From contig NZ_SHKY01000001.1 of the NCBI RefSeq assembly GCF_004217545.1, positions 4,588,001 to 4,652,000 of the forward strand: a stretch of DNA of 64,000 bases. The letters run 5' to 3'. The DNA comes from Krasilnikovia cinnamomea (GTDB taxonomy: Bacteria; Actinomycetota; Actinomycetes; Mycobacteriales; Micromonosporaceae). The notes under the pieces were generated by a model. The model made no database searches. It was not told the DNA's origin and saw nothing but the letters and a program-made list of their open reading frames with translations. Positions within the stretch are counted from its first letter, which is position 1, and each line of letters starts with the position of its first letter. A program made the translations under genes and the position numbers. Below, piece after piece: positions 42,768-50,318 of this stretch.

Positions 42768-43334
42768 TCAGCGGTGGCCGGATTCGGCGGCCCGGACCCG
42801 TTCGGCGATCGACGCCGGGGGTTCGGGCTGCCGGGAGATGACCTCGCCGCGCTCGTCCACCCAGCCGATCGGCCGCGCCGGGTTGCCCGCGACCAGTTGG
42901 TGGGGGGCCACGTCCTTGGTGACCACGGAACCCGCGGCGATCATGGCGTACGCGCCCACCTCGATGCCGCAGACCAGGGTGGCGTTGGCGCCGATGGACG
43001 CGCCGTGGCGCACCACGGTGGGGGTGATCGTCCAGCCGGGATTCTGCGCCCGTGGGCGCCGGTCGTTGGTGAACACCGCGCACGGTCCGACGAAGACCTC
43101 GTCCTCCAGGGTCACGCCCTGGTAGACCGAGACGTTGTTCTGGATCTTCACGAGATCGCCGACGATCACCTGCGCGTCGATGTAGACGTTGCGCCCGATC
43201 ACGCAGCCGCTGCCCACCTTGGCGCTGTCCCGCACGTGCGCCAGGTGCCACACCTTGGTGCCCGCGCCGACCTGTGCCCCGACCTCGACGTCGGCACTGG
43301 GATGCACGAAGGTCGCGGAACCGGTGTCCGTCAT
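42768..43334 (-). CDS. Hexapeptide-repeat N-acetyltransferase (WbpD/WlbB-like)
   Basis: A 188-residue left-handed beta-helix acyltransferase. It has the opening FVHPSADVEVGAQVGAGTKVWHLAHVRDSAKVGSGCVIGRNVYIDA, NNVSVYQGVTLEDEVFVGP, FTNDRRPRA and AAGSVVTKDVAPHQLVAGNPARPIGWV. This pattern is that of UDP-2-acetamido-3-amino-2,3-dideoxy-glucuronate N-acetyltransferase. It acetylates the 3-amine produced by the DegT enzyme. Although convergent, it completes the four-enzyme pathway in this locus. Confidence 0.92.
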   Translation of the reverse strand: MTDTGSATFVHPSADVEVGAQVGAGTKVWHLAHVRDSAKVGSGCVIGRNVYIDAQVIVGDLVKIQNNVSVYQGVTLEDEVFVGPCAVFTNDRRPRAQNPGWTITPTVVRHGASIGANATLVCGIEVGAYAMIAAGSVVTKDVAPHQLVAGNPARPIGWVDERGEVISRQPEPPASIAERVRAAESGHR

Positions 43335-43466
43335 TCTGCTGCTCCCGGGGGAAGGATCGCCGGGCGCCGGCCTCCGCTACGGCTCGCGCACCGGACAATG
43401 GGGGTAAATTCCCCCAAACACTATCACTGTACGCGTGGACGGCGGCGCGTCCGGTCACCGGCCCGA

Positions 43467-43679
43467 TCAGGTGTCGTCGAGCCGGAAGCCGACCTTCATG
43501 GTCACCTGGACGTGGCCGATCTCGCCGTTCTCCAGGTGGCCCCGGATCTCGGTGACCTCGAACCAGTCGAGGTTGTGCAGAGTCTGCGAGGCCCGCTGGA
43601 CGCCGTTGCGGATCGCCTGGTCGAGACCGTCGGGTGAACTGCCGACGATCTCGGTCACCCGGTAGGTGTGGGAGCTCAT
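43467..43679 (-). CDS. Dodecin
   Basis: A 70-residue dodecin, a dodecameric flavin-binding storage/buffer protein. It matches the family length and pattern: YRVTEIVGSSPDGLDQAIRNGVQRASQTLHNLDWFEVTEIRG and the terminal VTMKVGFRLDD. The Trp and Gln expected at the flavin sandwich are present (LDWFEV; HVQVTM). GAGGGGG precedes the ATG. The start overlaps the end of the dhaM-like relic frame. Confidence 0.95.
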   Translation of the reverse strand: MSSHTYRVTEIVGSSPDGLDQAIRNGVQRASQTLHNLDWFEVTEIRGHLENGEIGHVQVTMKVGFRLDDT

Positions 43680-44083
43680 TCGGTCCCCCTCGTCACGAGA
43701 ACGATGTCCCGCTCATTATGGTCGCGTCCGCCCGGATGCGGGCGGACGCCGGGTGGTTTCCGCTCGATGGCCCGCCGTGCCTGCGGGCCGGAGGCGCGGG
43801 CCTCGATCCGGTGCCCCGCTCGAGCGCCGAGGGTCGCCCCCGGGGACGGGCTGGACGCGGGCACGCATTCCGAGCCCGTGTCCAAGTTGCGGACCCGCAC
43901 GTCGGCGTCGAACGTCCGGACCAGGGCGACCGGCCGGGCGGCCGGTCGCGCGTGCGGCCCGTGCGGGTTGATCACGGTCAGCGTCGACGCGGACACGTCG
44001 CCAACGGCCGGGTGGGCCCGGGTTGGTGAAGAGTTCGGGTTCGGCGCTGACCCGACCTGCTCAAGATCCGCGCTCACCGCCAC
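43676..44083 (-). pseudogene. DhaM HPr-like domain remnant
   Basis: The frame contains TLTVINPHGPHARPAARPVALVRTF and GATLGARAGHRIEARASGPQARR. This is the HPr-type phosphocarrier domain found in DhaM of the PTS-dependent dihydroxyacetone kinase, with the His-Ala-Arg-Pro active site retained (usually GLHARPAA). The N-terminal EIIA-like domain is missing and the C-terminus runs on into unrelated Arg/Pro-rich sequence up to the dodecin start. It is most simply a truncated remnant; a short stand-alone HPr protein is less likely given the context. Confidence 0.6.
44027..44065. repeat. Dispersed hairpin repeat, copy 2 (imperfect)
   Basis: TGAAGAGTTCGGGT (44027-44040) is identical over 14 nt to the left arm at 46.78 kb; the right side ACCCGACCTGCTCAAG (44050-44065) pairs imperfectly. 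It lies inside the decayed dhaM frame. Confidence 0.4.
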
Positions 44084-44093
44084 AGACGCGAGG

Positions 44094-44202
44094 TGGCAAG
44101 CCGGGGCCCACGAAACCGGCGTGCAGCGGTTCGTGCCCGGACCCGCCGACGGAGATCAGGCCGACCTTACCCCGGACGGGCTCCTCGCCGGGAGATACGG
44201 GA
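44094..44202 (-). pseudogene. DhaK (dihydroxyacetone kinase) remnant
   Basis: The minus-strand frame reads ...PVRGKVGLISVGGSGHEPL then HAGFVGPGLP. This is the substrate-binding loop region of DhaK (family pattern: GKVALISGGGSGHEPxHAGFVGxGM), then meets a stop within about ten codons. Only this about 30-residue piece survives. The DhaM relic follows directly in another frame, so most of dhaK, dhaL and the start of dhaM appear deleted. Confidence 0.6.
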
Positions 44203-44413
44203 CGCAGGGGACCTGACCACCCCACAAGTTACGCCCGGCGCGGGCGAGCGGCGTGGGAGCGGGAGGGGTGTTTGCCCGGCTTTGTCGTGACCGCTGAGTG
44301 AGCCTCGCGACACGGGCGGTAGTAGTCGGCCGCTCGGCGGCGGTTCCGCTCATGTGGTCCCGGCCCGGGCCGATGGGAGTTCGTTGCCTCAGGTCTCGGC
44401 GAAAGGCGGGCAC

Positions 44414-44788
44414 ATGCTGGCCCTGGTGGTTGACGACTCGGGCACGATGCGACGCATCCTGCGCCGGATCGTGAGCGGTTTCGGATTTGCCGTGTACGAG
44501 GCGGGCAACGGGCAGGAAGCCCTGGACCTGCTCAACGAGATCCCCACCGTGCCCGACGTCGCGCTGATCGACTGGAACATGCCGGTCATGGACGGCCTCG
44601 AGCTGATCCGTAACGTGCGCAAGATCCAGCCGCTGCGCGACATGTGCATGATGATGGTGACCACCGAGAGCGAGCACAGCCAGATGGTGCGGGCGCTGGC
44701 GGCCGGTGCCCACGAGTACGTCCTCAAGCCGTTCACGCCCGAGATCATTCAGCAGAAGCTGGCTTACCTGGGGCTCGTCAGCCCCTGA
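44414..44788 (+). CDS. CheY-like single-domain response regulator
   Basis: A 124-residue stand-alone receiver domain. It has the acidic pair VVDDSG, phospho-acceptor Asp in LIDWNMPVMDG, Thr in VTTESE and Lys in LKPFTPE. No output domain. ATG 44414 has AAAGG at a good distance; an upstream in-frame start would add an unrelated 20-residue tail. No kinase or chemotaxis genes adjoin it, so its partner is elsewhere. Confidence 0.93.
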   Translation: MLALVVDDSGTMRRILRRIVSGFGFAVYEAGNGQEALDLLNEIPTVPDVALIDWNMPVMDGLELIRNVRKIQPLRDMCMMMVTTESEHSQMVRALAAGAHEYVLKPFTPEIIQQKLAYLGLVSP

Positions 44789-44889
44789 CGCCGCGCCCCG
44801 CCGCAACCGGCGGGGGTCCGCCGCCGACATCCCCGACAGGTAGCTTCGAGTACGCGCACCGCGCGCCCGGCAACCACTGTGGGGATCTG

Positions 44890-45468
44890 ATGACGGATGA
44901 GAATCTGACCTTCGCCTCGCCGGACGACTTCACGGCCTGGATGGAGCAGCACCACAGCACGGCCGCCGAGGTGTGGGTGGCGCTGCCGAAGAAGGGCACG
45001 CCGGTGCCCTCGGTCAGCCGGGCCGAGGCGCTGGACGTGGCCCTGTGCTACGGCTGGATCGACGGGAAGTCGTTCAGTGGCAACGTCCCGGACGGCTGGT
45101 GGGCGCAGCGGTTCACGCCCCGGCGCAAGCGCAGTTCATGGTCGAAAATCAACTGTGCCCGGGTGGAGCAGTTGATCGCCGAGGGCCGGATGCGTCCGGC
45201 CGGGCTGGCCCAGATCGAGGCGGCCAAGGCGGACGGCCGGTGGGACCGGGCGTACTCCCCGCCGAGCACCGCCACGGTACCGGCGGACCTGCGGGCCGCA
45301 CTGGACGCCGAGCCCGCCGCGGCGGCGGCGTTCGACAAGCTCAGCCGCAGCAACCGCTACCAGATCCTGTTCGCGGTCGAGCGGGCGGTACGGCCCGAGA
45401 CCCGGGCCCGCCGGATCGCCACGCACGTGGCCCGGCTGGCGGCCGGGGAGCCGCCGAGCGGACCGTGA
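44890..45468 (+). CDS. YdeI/OmpD-associated family protein
   Basis: A 192-residue cytoplasmic protein of the YdeI family. It shows FAWMEQHHSTAAEVWVALPKKG-like N-terminal pattern (here TAWMEQHHS), SRAEALDVALCYGWIDGKS, WWAQRFTPRRKRSSWSKIN and YSPPSTATVPADLRAALDA. The family is widespread in actinobacteria, linked in name to bacteriocin protection, without a settled biochemical function. The ATG lacks a strong ribosome site. Confidence 0.88.
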   Translation: MTDENLTFASPDDFTAWMEQHHSTAAEVWVALPKKGTPVPSVSRAEALDVALCYGWIDGKSFSGNVPDGWWAQRFTPRRKRSSWSKINCARVEQLIAEGRMRPAGLAQIEAAKADGRWDRAYSPPSTATVPADLRAALDAEPAAAAAFDKLSRSNRYQILFAVERAVRPETRARRIATHVARLAAGEPPSGP

Positions 45469-45575
45469 CGGCCGGGTCAGGCCGGTTCGGACCTGTCGTG
45501 GGGATTTCTCGCCTGGGCGCTGTTGCCTATACGGGGTAAAGTCATAGACCTTCGCCGATGTATCCGGAGGGTGTG

Positions 45576-46772
45576 ATGACGCAGCAGCTCACCGAGGACT
45601 TCGCCGATCCGGCCTTCCAAGCCAACCCCCACCCCGTGTACGCACACTGGCGCCGCACCGGCCCGGTACGGCAGGTGCGGCTACCCAACGACATGGACGC
45701 CTGGATGGTCACCCGGTACGACGACGGCCGGAAGGCGCTGGCCGACCCGCGACTGTCCAAGGTGATCCCGTTCGACGCGGTCAACGCGACGAGCACCAAC
45801 CCGTCGATCTCATCGGCCATCGCCCGGCACATGCTCTCCTCGGATCCGCCCGTCCACACTCGACTGCGCCGGCTGGTGTCCGCCGTCTTCACCGCCCGGC
45901 GGATCGAGGCGCTGCGGCCCCGGATCGAGGAGATCACCGACGGCCTGCTCGACGACATGGCCGGGCGGGAGGCGGTCGACCTCATCGACGACTTCGCCTT
46001 CCCGCTGCCGATCCAGGTCATCTGTGAGCTGATCGGGGTGCCCGCCGCCGACCGGGACAAGTTCCGCACCTGGTCGAACATCATCGTGACCGGCGCCCTG
46101 GCGGGTGATCGCCTGCCCGTGGCCGTCCAGGAGATGGTGACGTACCTGCGCGCCCTGCTGGCCGAACGACGGGAGCGCGGCGGCGACGACCTGATCTCCG
46201 GGCTGATCGACGTCCGCGACCAGGAGGACCGGCTGACCGAGGACGAGCTGTCCTCGATGATCTTCCTCCTGCTCATCGCCGGACACGAGACCACGGTCAA
46301 CCTCATCGGCAACGGCGCCCTGATCCTGCTGGGCCGGCGGGAGCGCTGGGAGCGGCTGCGCGACGACCCGGCCCTGCTGCCGACGGCGATCGAGGAGTTC
46401 CTCCGGTACGAGAGCCCGGTGGAGACCTCGACCTTCCGGATCGCCACCGAGGATCTGGAGATCGGCGGGCAGCGCATCGCGGCCGGGGACGCGGTGCTCG
46501 TCGTGCTGCTGTCGGCCAACCGCGACGAGGACCGGTTCCCCGACCCCGACGACATGCGGCTGGACCGGGCCCAGAACCCGCACCTGGCGTTCGGACACGG
46601 CATCCACTACTGCCTCGGCGCGCCGCTGGCCCGGCTGGAGGCCCAGATCGCGTTCGGCAAGCTGCAGGCCCGCTACCCCGACATGCGGCTGGCCGTGCCC
46701 GAGCAGGAGCTGACGTGGCGCCCTGGGGTGCTGATGCGGGGCCTGCACGGCCTGCCGGTCATCCCGGGCTGA
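45576..46772 (+). CDS. Cytochrome P450
   Basis: A 398-residue class I bacterial P450. It has the oxygen-activating helix LLIAGHETTVN (about 233), the K-helix EEFLRYESPVETSTFR, and the heme-ligand Cys in FGHGIHYCLGAPLARLE (about 345). The type resembles the CYP107/CYP105 families that act in secondary metabolism. ATG 45576 with GGAGG just upstream; a frame-compatible ATG lies six codons earlier. No ferredoxin or reductase genes are adjacent. A strong hairpin follows the stop. Confidence 0.93.
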   Translation: MTQQLTEDFADPAFQANPHPVYAHWRRTGPVRQVRLPNDMDAWMVTRYDDGRKALADPRLSKVIPFDAVNATSTNPSISSAIARHMLSSDPPVHTRLRRLVSAVFTARRIEALRPRIEEITDGLLDDMAGREAVDLIDDFAFPLPIQVICELIGVPAADRDKFRTWSNIIVTGALAGDRLPVAVQEMVTYLRALLAERRERGGDDLISGLIDVRDQEDRLTEDELSSMIFLLLIAGHETTVNLIGNGALILLGRRERWERLRDDPALLPTAIEEFLRYESPVETSTFRIATEDLEIGGQRIAAGDAVLVVLLSANRDEDRFPDPDDMRLDRAQNPHLAFGHGIHYCLGAPLARLEAQIAFGKLQARYPDMRLAVPEQELTWRPGVLMRGLHGLPVIPG

Positions 46773-46779
46773 GATGCGA

Positions 46780-46822
46780 CCTTGAAGAGTTCGGGTGCAC
46801 AACGGACCCGAACTCTTCAAGG
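46780..46822. terminator. Perfect 17-bp hairpin (dispersed repeat copy 3), bidirectional terminator
   Basis: CCTTGAAGAGTTCGGGT (46780-46796) pairs perfectly with ACCCGAACTCTTCAAGG (46806-46822) across a 9-nt loop. It starts 8 nt after the P450 stop and lies 57 nt beyond the 3' end of the tRNA-like gene on the other strand, so it can end both transcripts. The arm recurs at 33.66 and 44.03 kb. Confidence 0.8.
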
Positions 46823-46879
46823 AATCGAACCGGCGTATCCCGTTTGCAGACAGGTCCCTGACCATCGGGCAGCCGACCG

Positions 46880-46953
46880 TACCCTCGGCGGGATTCGAAC
46901 CCGCACCGTCGGCGATCTCGGCGCCGTGCCTCTCCCGATTGGGCCACGAGGGT
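46880..46953 (-). tRNA. tRNA-like gene with GAG anticodon (type I fold)
   Basis: A 74-nt cloverleaf can be drawn: acceptor ACCCTCG/CGAGGGT (7 bp), anticodon stem CGGCG/CGCCG with loop CCGAGAT, short variable loop ACGGT and T-arm GCGGG-TTCGAAT-CCCGC. The anticodon by position is GAG (Leu), yet leucine tRNAs have a long variable arm and this does not. Position 33 is C rather than the near-universal U, and the D-stem has a C-A mismatch. No encoded CCA. It may be a pseudo-tRNA or a noncanonical one. Confidence 0.65.
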
Positions 46954-46959
46954 GTGAGC

Positions 46960-46996
46960 CCGGGCCGGCGGGGGTAGCGAATACCCGCCGGCCCGG
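46960..46996 (-). terminator. Hairpin after the HNH gene
   Basis: Perfect 13-bp arms CCGGGCCGGCGGG / CCCGCCGGCCCGG with an 11-nt loop, just beyond the HNH stop on the minus strand and before the tRNA-like gene. Likely a transcription terminator or RNA processing point. Confidence 0.65.
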
Positions 46997-46999
46997 ACC

Positions 47000-47443
47000 T
47001 CAGCGCGTGGCGAGCTGCGCCCAGCCGGGGATCCCGGGGGAGATTCGCAGCGGCATCCCGGCCTCGGCCGGGGTGCGGTCGCCCTTGCGCTGGTTGCACG
47101 GTCCGCACGCGGCGACCGTGTTCTGCCAGGTGTTTGCCCCGCCACGCGAGCGCGGCAGGACGTGGTCGATGGTGGACGCGGCGCCGCCGCAGTAGCCGCA
47201 CCGGCGCTTGTCCCGGGCGAGCACGCCCGGCCGGGACCAGCCCGGGCCGCGGCCGTAGCGCCAGCGGGTCACCACGTACGCGATGAGCCGCACGACCCGG
47301 GGCACCGGGTACACGCCGATGAGCCGGTCCGGCTCGGCCTCGTGCACCTCGGCCACCTGGCGGCACAGCATCCGTACGGCGTGCTTGAGGCTGACCCGGT
47401 GCAGCGGACCGAGGTCGGCGTTGAGAACGAGGACTGCGGTCAC
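47000..47443 (-). CDS. HNH endonuclease
   Basis: A 147-residue HNH nuclease. It has two zinc CxxC pairs (CGYC, CGPC) around the core STIDHVLPRSRGGANTWQNTVAACGPCNQRKGDRTP, and the N-terminal VLVLNADLGPLHRVSLKHAVRML typical of actinobacterial free-standing HNH proteins. The GTG at 47443 is preferred for GGAGG at 8 nt. It sits between tRNA genes on the same strand, a layout suggesting a small mobile or maintenance cassette. Confidence 0.92.
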   Translation of the reverse strand: MTAVLVLNADLGPLHRVSLKHAVRMLCRQVAEVHEAEPDRLIGVYPVPRVVRLIAYVVTRWRYGRGPGWSRPGVLARDKRRCGYCGGAASTIDHVLPRSRGGANTWQNTVAACGPCNQRKGDRTPAEAGMPLRISPGIPGWAQLATR

Positions 47444-47487
47444 CGGGCCCACCTCCCTTCGTGATGTCGTCGTGGGGTGGTGACGAG

Positions 47488-47558
47488 AGCGGCTACGGGG
47501 AGTCGAACCCCGGTCTCCGCCATGGCAAGGCGGCGCACTGCCGTTGTGCTACAACCGC
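47488..47558 (-). tRNA. tRNA-Gly (GCC)
   Basis: A 71-nt cloverleaf: acceptor GCGGTTG/TAGCCGC (with G-U pairs), D-arm GCAC/GTGC, anticodon stem CCGCC/GGCGG with loop TTGCCAT giving GCC, and T-arm CGGGG-TTCGACT-CCCCG. No encoded CCA. Confidence 0.9.
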
Positions 47559-47596
47559 GAGGCGATTCGCTGTGGAGTTGAAAGGAAAGGAAATTG

Positions 47597-47670
47597 CACG
47601 GGCGGCAGGATTCGAACCTGCAACCTTCGGTTTTGGAGACCGGTGCTCTGGACCATTGAGCTACACCCGT
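47597..47670 (-). tRNA. tRNA-Trp (CCA)
   Basis: A 74-nt cloverleaf: acceptor ACGGGTG/CGCCCGT, D-arm GCTC/GAGC, anticodon loop CTCCAAA giving CCA, and T-arm GCAGG-TTCGAAT-CCTGC. The first base pair of the anticodon stem is a C-A mismatch. No encoded CCA. Confidence 0.9.
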
Positions 47671-47693
47671 AGGGCGATTCTGGGCACGAAAAA

Positions 47694-47726
47694 GCCGCCC
47701 GGACCTCAAGGGGCGAGGCGGGCGGC
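47694..47726 (-). terminator. Rho-independent terminator with U-tract (minus strand)
   Basis: On the minus strand, GCCGCCCG pairs with CGGGCGGC across a 17-nt loop and is followed by TTTTT. It begins 20 nt after the stop of the possible 34-residue gene, and also separates the PaaK-like transcription unit from the tRNA genes. Confidence 0.7.
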
Positions 47727-47746
47727 CGGGCGCAGGCGGTGCTGCG

Positions 47747-47851
47747 TCAGCCGCTCCAGCGCTCCAGGTGACAACTTCGGAGGCACTTCATCGTGAGCTG
47801 ATCCCATGCCACTCCGGCCAGGGCGATGGCGTCATTCAAGCGACACGACAT
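47747..47851 (-). CDS. Possible 34-residue small protein
   Basis: A short frame encoding MSCRLNDAIALAGVAWDQLT followed by MKCLRSCHLERWSG. It has three Cys, a GAGGGGAG ribosome site 10 nt before the ATG, and a classical U-tract terminator 20 nt after the stop. It lies 154 bp downstream of the PaaK-like gene on the same strand, so it could be that operon's last gene. I do not recognise it. The case rests on the flanking signals rather than homology. Confidence 0.45.
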   Translation of the reverse strand: MSCRLNDAIALAGVAWDQLTMKCLRSCHLERWSG

Positions 47852-48005
47852 GGTGGTTCAACTCCCCTCAGGCTCCGCGGTGCCGGTCAATGATGACGGA
47901 ACCCGCTCTATTCGTCAACGCCTATCGCGGTGCGAATTTCTCGCCCCGCGGCGTCGGAACACAGTCTGCGCAACGGCTCCGGCGCGCGCCACCGAATAAA
48001 CGAAT

Positions 48006-49505
48006 TCAATGCCCGCCGGGCGGACGGGTGTAGCGGTGTTTGACGCCGGGCGGGAAGAACTCCGGGTCGCCCGCGGGCCGCAGCTCGAGTAGCGGGGTCT
48101 GGTACCCGTGCGGGACATAGTGGGCGAACTCGCTGTTGAGCCGCAGCAGCTCGGCGCGGATCGACTCCGCGAGGGCGCTCGCCAGTCCGGGTTCGGCGGG
48201 CACGCCGGGGGCCAGCTCGACCACGATGCGCAGCCGCCGGTCGTGGTCGGCGTCCTCGACGACGTCGAGCACGAACTTGCCGGTCACCCGGTCGCTCACC
48301 CCCGGCCGCTCCAGGCCCACCGTGACGTTCTCGGGATAGACGTTCGCGCCGAAGAACGACACCGTGAACAGCGAGCGCCCGAAGACGTACACGAACGGCA
48401 GCCGCGGCGCGCCGCGCGGGTCGGCGGCCTCGGCGGGGTCGAAGCCGTGCCGGGCGCAGAACTCCAGCAGCTCGTCGTGGCCGATCAGCCCGCCCTCGTC
48501 GGCGATGTGGTAGCGGACCAACGGCACCGCGCCGTCGCAGCTGAACAACAGCGTGCCCGCATGGGTCTCGAAGTAGCGGCTGCCCGGGTCGTACTGGACG
48601 AGGGTGGGCAGCCGGTCGGAGCCGAACAACTCGCGCGCCGCCGCCGGATCGCGGGCCAGGAACCGCCGCACCGCGATGCTCAGCGGCGTCTCGGTGCCCA
48701 GCACGCCCGCGTCCGCGGTGCCGTACAACGAGGCCGAGTCCCGGGTGGGGTCGCCCATCCCGGCGCGCCCGCCCACCAGATCGCGCCACTGCTCGCTGAA
48801 CACCTCGCCCGCCAGCACCAGCCTGATCCGGTACCGGCGCCAGTCGACGCCGCGCGCCGCGCCGACGTCGATGACGTTCTTGAGGAACGGCGGATAACCC
48901 AGCAACACCACCTGATCCGCGTACGGGCCCAGCTCCGGCAGCACCCGCAGGATCTCGTCGATGTCGTTGCCCGGGGTGACCACGGTGATCGGGTACCCCT
49001 TGGCGGCGAGGTGGCGGCAGCAGGCCGTGGTGTACATGCCGCCGACCCAGCTGCCCAGCGCGAAGCACACCACGGCCAGGGTGCGCCGCTCGTCGGCCCG
49101 GAAACCGCCGTGGAAGACCTGTTCGAAGCGCGCGGCGACGGCCCGCTCGTCGAGCACCGAACGCGGCCACACCGTGGGTGTCCCCGACGAGCCGGACGAG
49201 ACCGCGACCATGTCGCAGGCGTCCAGTCGCCCGCCACGGCACAGCTGCGGCAGGGCGTACCGCCGGTGGTAGTTGTCCTTCGTCAGCAGCGGCAGGCGGG
49301 CGAAGGCGGCCGGGTCCCGCACCGTTCGCGGGTCGATGCCGTGGGTGCGCAGGAGATCCGCGTACGCCGGGACCGTGGCCGCCACGTCGTGGAACAACGC
49401 CAGCGCCCGCTCCGCCGGTGAGCCCGGCGGGGCGGGGGCGGGCGGCGCGTCATAGAACTCCCGCATTCCCGCCGACACCCGGCCGGCGCGGTCTGGGTCT
49501 CGCAT
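48006..49505 (-). CDS. PaaK-like AMP-forming adenylate ligase
   Basis: A 499-residue adenylate-forming enzyme of the phenylacetate-CoA ligase (PaaK)/coenzyme F390 synthetase group. It shows LPLLTKDNYHRRYALPQL, the P-loop-like SSGSSGTPTVWPRS, SLYGTADAG, YHIADEGGLIG and a C-terminal lid with ENVTVGLERP. It activates a carboxylate as an adenylate and passes it to CoA or another acceptor. AGGAGG lies directly before the ATG. The substrate is unknown; no phenylacetate catabolic genes are nearby. Confidence 0.85.
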   Translation of the reverse strand: MRDPDRAGRVSAGMREFYDAPPAPAPPGSPAERALALFHDVAATVPAYADLLRTHGIDPRTVRDPAAFARLPLLTKDNYHRRYALPQLCRGGRLDACDMVAVSSGSSGTPTVWPRSVLDERAVAARFEQVFHGGFRADERRTLAVVCFALGSWVGGMYTTACCRHLAAKGYPITVVTPGNDIDEILRVLPELGPYADQVVLLGYPPFLKNVIDVGAARGVDWRRYRIRLVLAGEVFSEQWRDLVGGRAGMGDPTRDSASLYGTADAGVLGTETPLSIAVRRFLARDPAAARELFGSDRLPTLVQYDPGSRYFETHAGTLLFSCDGAVPLVRYHIADEGGLIGHDELLEFCARHGFDPAEAADPRGAPRLPFVYVFGRSLFTVSFFGANVYPENVTVGLERPGVSDRVTGKFVLDVVEDADHDRRLRIVVELAPGVPAEPGLASALAESIRAELLRLNSEFAHYVPHGYQTPLLELRPAGDPEFFPPGVKHRYTRPPGGH

Positions 49506-49557
49506 CCTCGCCTCCTACGGCAGGACCACGGGTCCCATCTTGCCGGTGCGCCGGGGC

Positions 49558-50073
49558 TCAGGTGTGCCACAACACCCCGTGCAGGGCCAGCCGGGACAGC
49601 AGCAGGACCGCCCACACCAGCAGGTCGGCCAGCCCGAGCAGCACCGCGGCCACGGCGGCCGGGCGGCCCCACCGGCCCGGTGTGCCGCGCCGCAACGCGG
49701 CCACGCCCAGTCCGACGGCCAGCGGCCCGAACAGGGGGTTGAACAGGAACAACCCCACGGTGCCGCACATCAGGGCGGCCGCCGTACGGCCGTCGAGGGG
49801 CACCGGGTTGAGCCCGTCCTCGGGCACCACGTCCTGGACCACGACGTCTGACACCACCACGGTGCGGTTCGCGGCCGGGCGGCCGGCCGTCGCGGACCGT
49901 GGCACGGTGCGGCGCACGCGGCGGCGGGCGCGGATCTCCCGGCCGCGCGTCAGCAGCAGCACCAGTCCGCCCAGCACCGCCGCCAGAACGATCATGATGA
50001 CCGGATGGCCACTGAGCATGGCCGTACCGGTCACGATCACGAGCAGGGCCATCGTGCCTGTCAACAGCTCCAC
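49558..50073 (-). CDS. Small membrane protein (DUF4190-like C-terminus)
   Basis: A 171-residue protein with a pair of N-terminal membrane helices (TGTMALLVIVTGTAML; VIMIVLAAVLGGLVLLL), a basic/polar middle and two C-terminal helices in the pattern AALMCGTVGLFLFNPLFGPLAVGLGVAALRRG...AAVLLGLADLL, which resembles DUF4190. The GTG start has GGAAGGAG upstream. Function unknown. Confidence 0.75.
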   Translation of the reverse strand: MELLTGTMALLVIVTGTAMLSGHPVIMIVLAAVLGGLVLLLTRGREIRARRRVRRTVPRSATAGRPAANRTVVVSDVVVQDVVPEDGLNPVPLDGRTAAALMCGTVGLFLFNPLFGPLAVGLGVAALRRGTPGRWGRPAAVAAVLLGLADLLVWAVLLLSRLALHGVLWHT

Positions 50074-50318
50074 CGCAGCTCCTTCCGGAATCGTCTGCAG
50101 TGGATTTACCCGGGCGGTACGCGGCTATGCCGTGACGGCCACCCCACGAAGGTGGAGGCGAACGCCACTGAGCCCGCCGGGGGCGTGTCCCGGGGCGGTC
50201 CGACGCGGAACTTCGGCACCGGCGCGGTATACCTGAGTGAAAGCTGAGTACCCCATAGGCCGGTTCACCAGGTGAATGGTGGACCTCACATCCGGGTGGG
50301 AAAGAAGGGAACCCAGGC

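Noticed and set aside
43399..43416. Hairpin TGGGGG-taaatt-CCCCCA between dodecin and the acetyltransferase
   Set aside because: Only 6-bp arms; too weak to list as a terminator or operator with confidence.
46782..47195. Plus-strand frame across the tRNA region and part of the HNH gene
   Set aside because: It crosses a tRNA-like gene and two hairpins and is antisense to an HNH gene with intact zinc motifs; no ribosome site.
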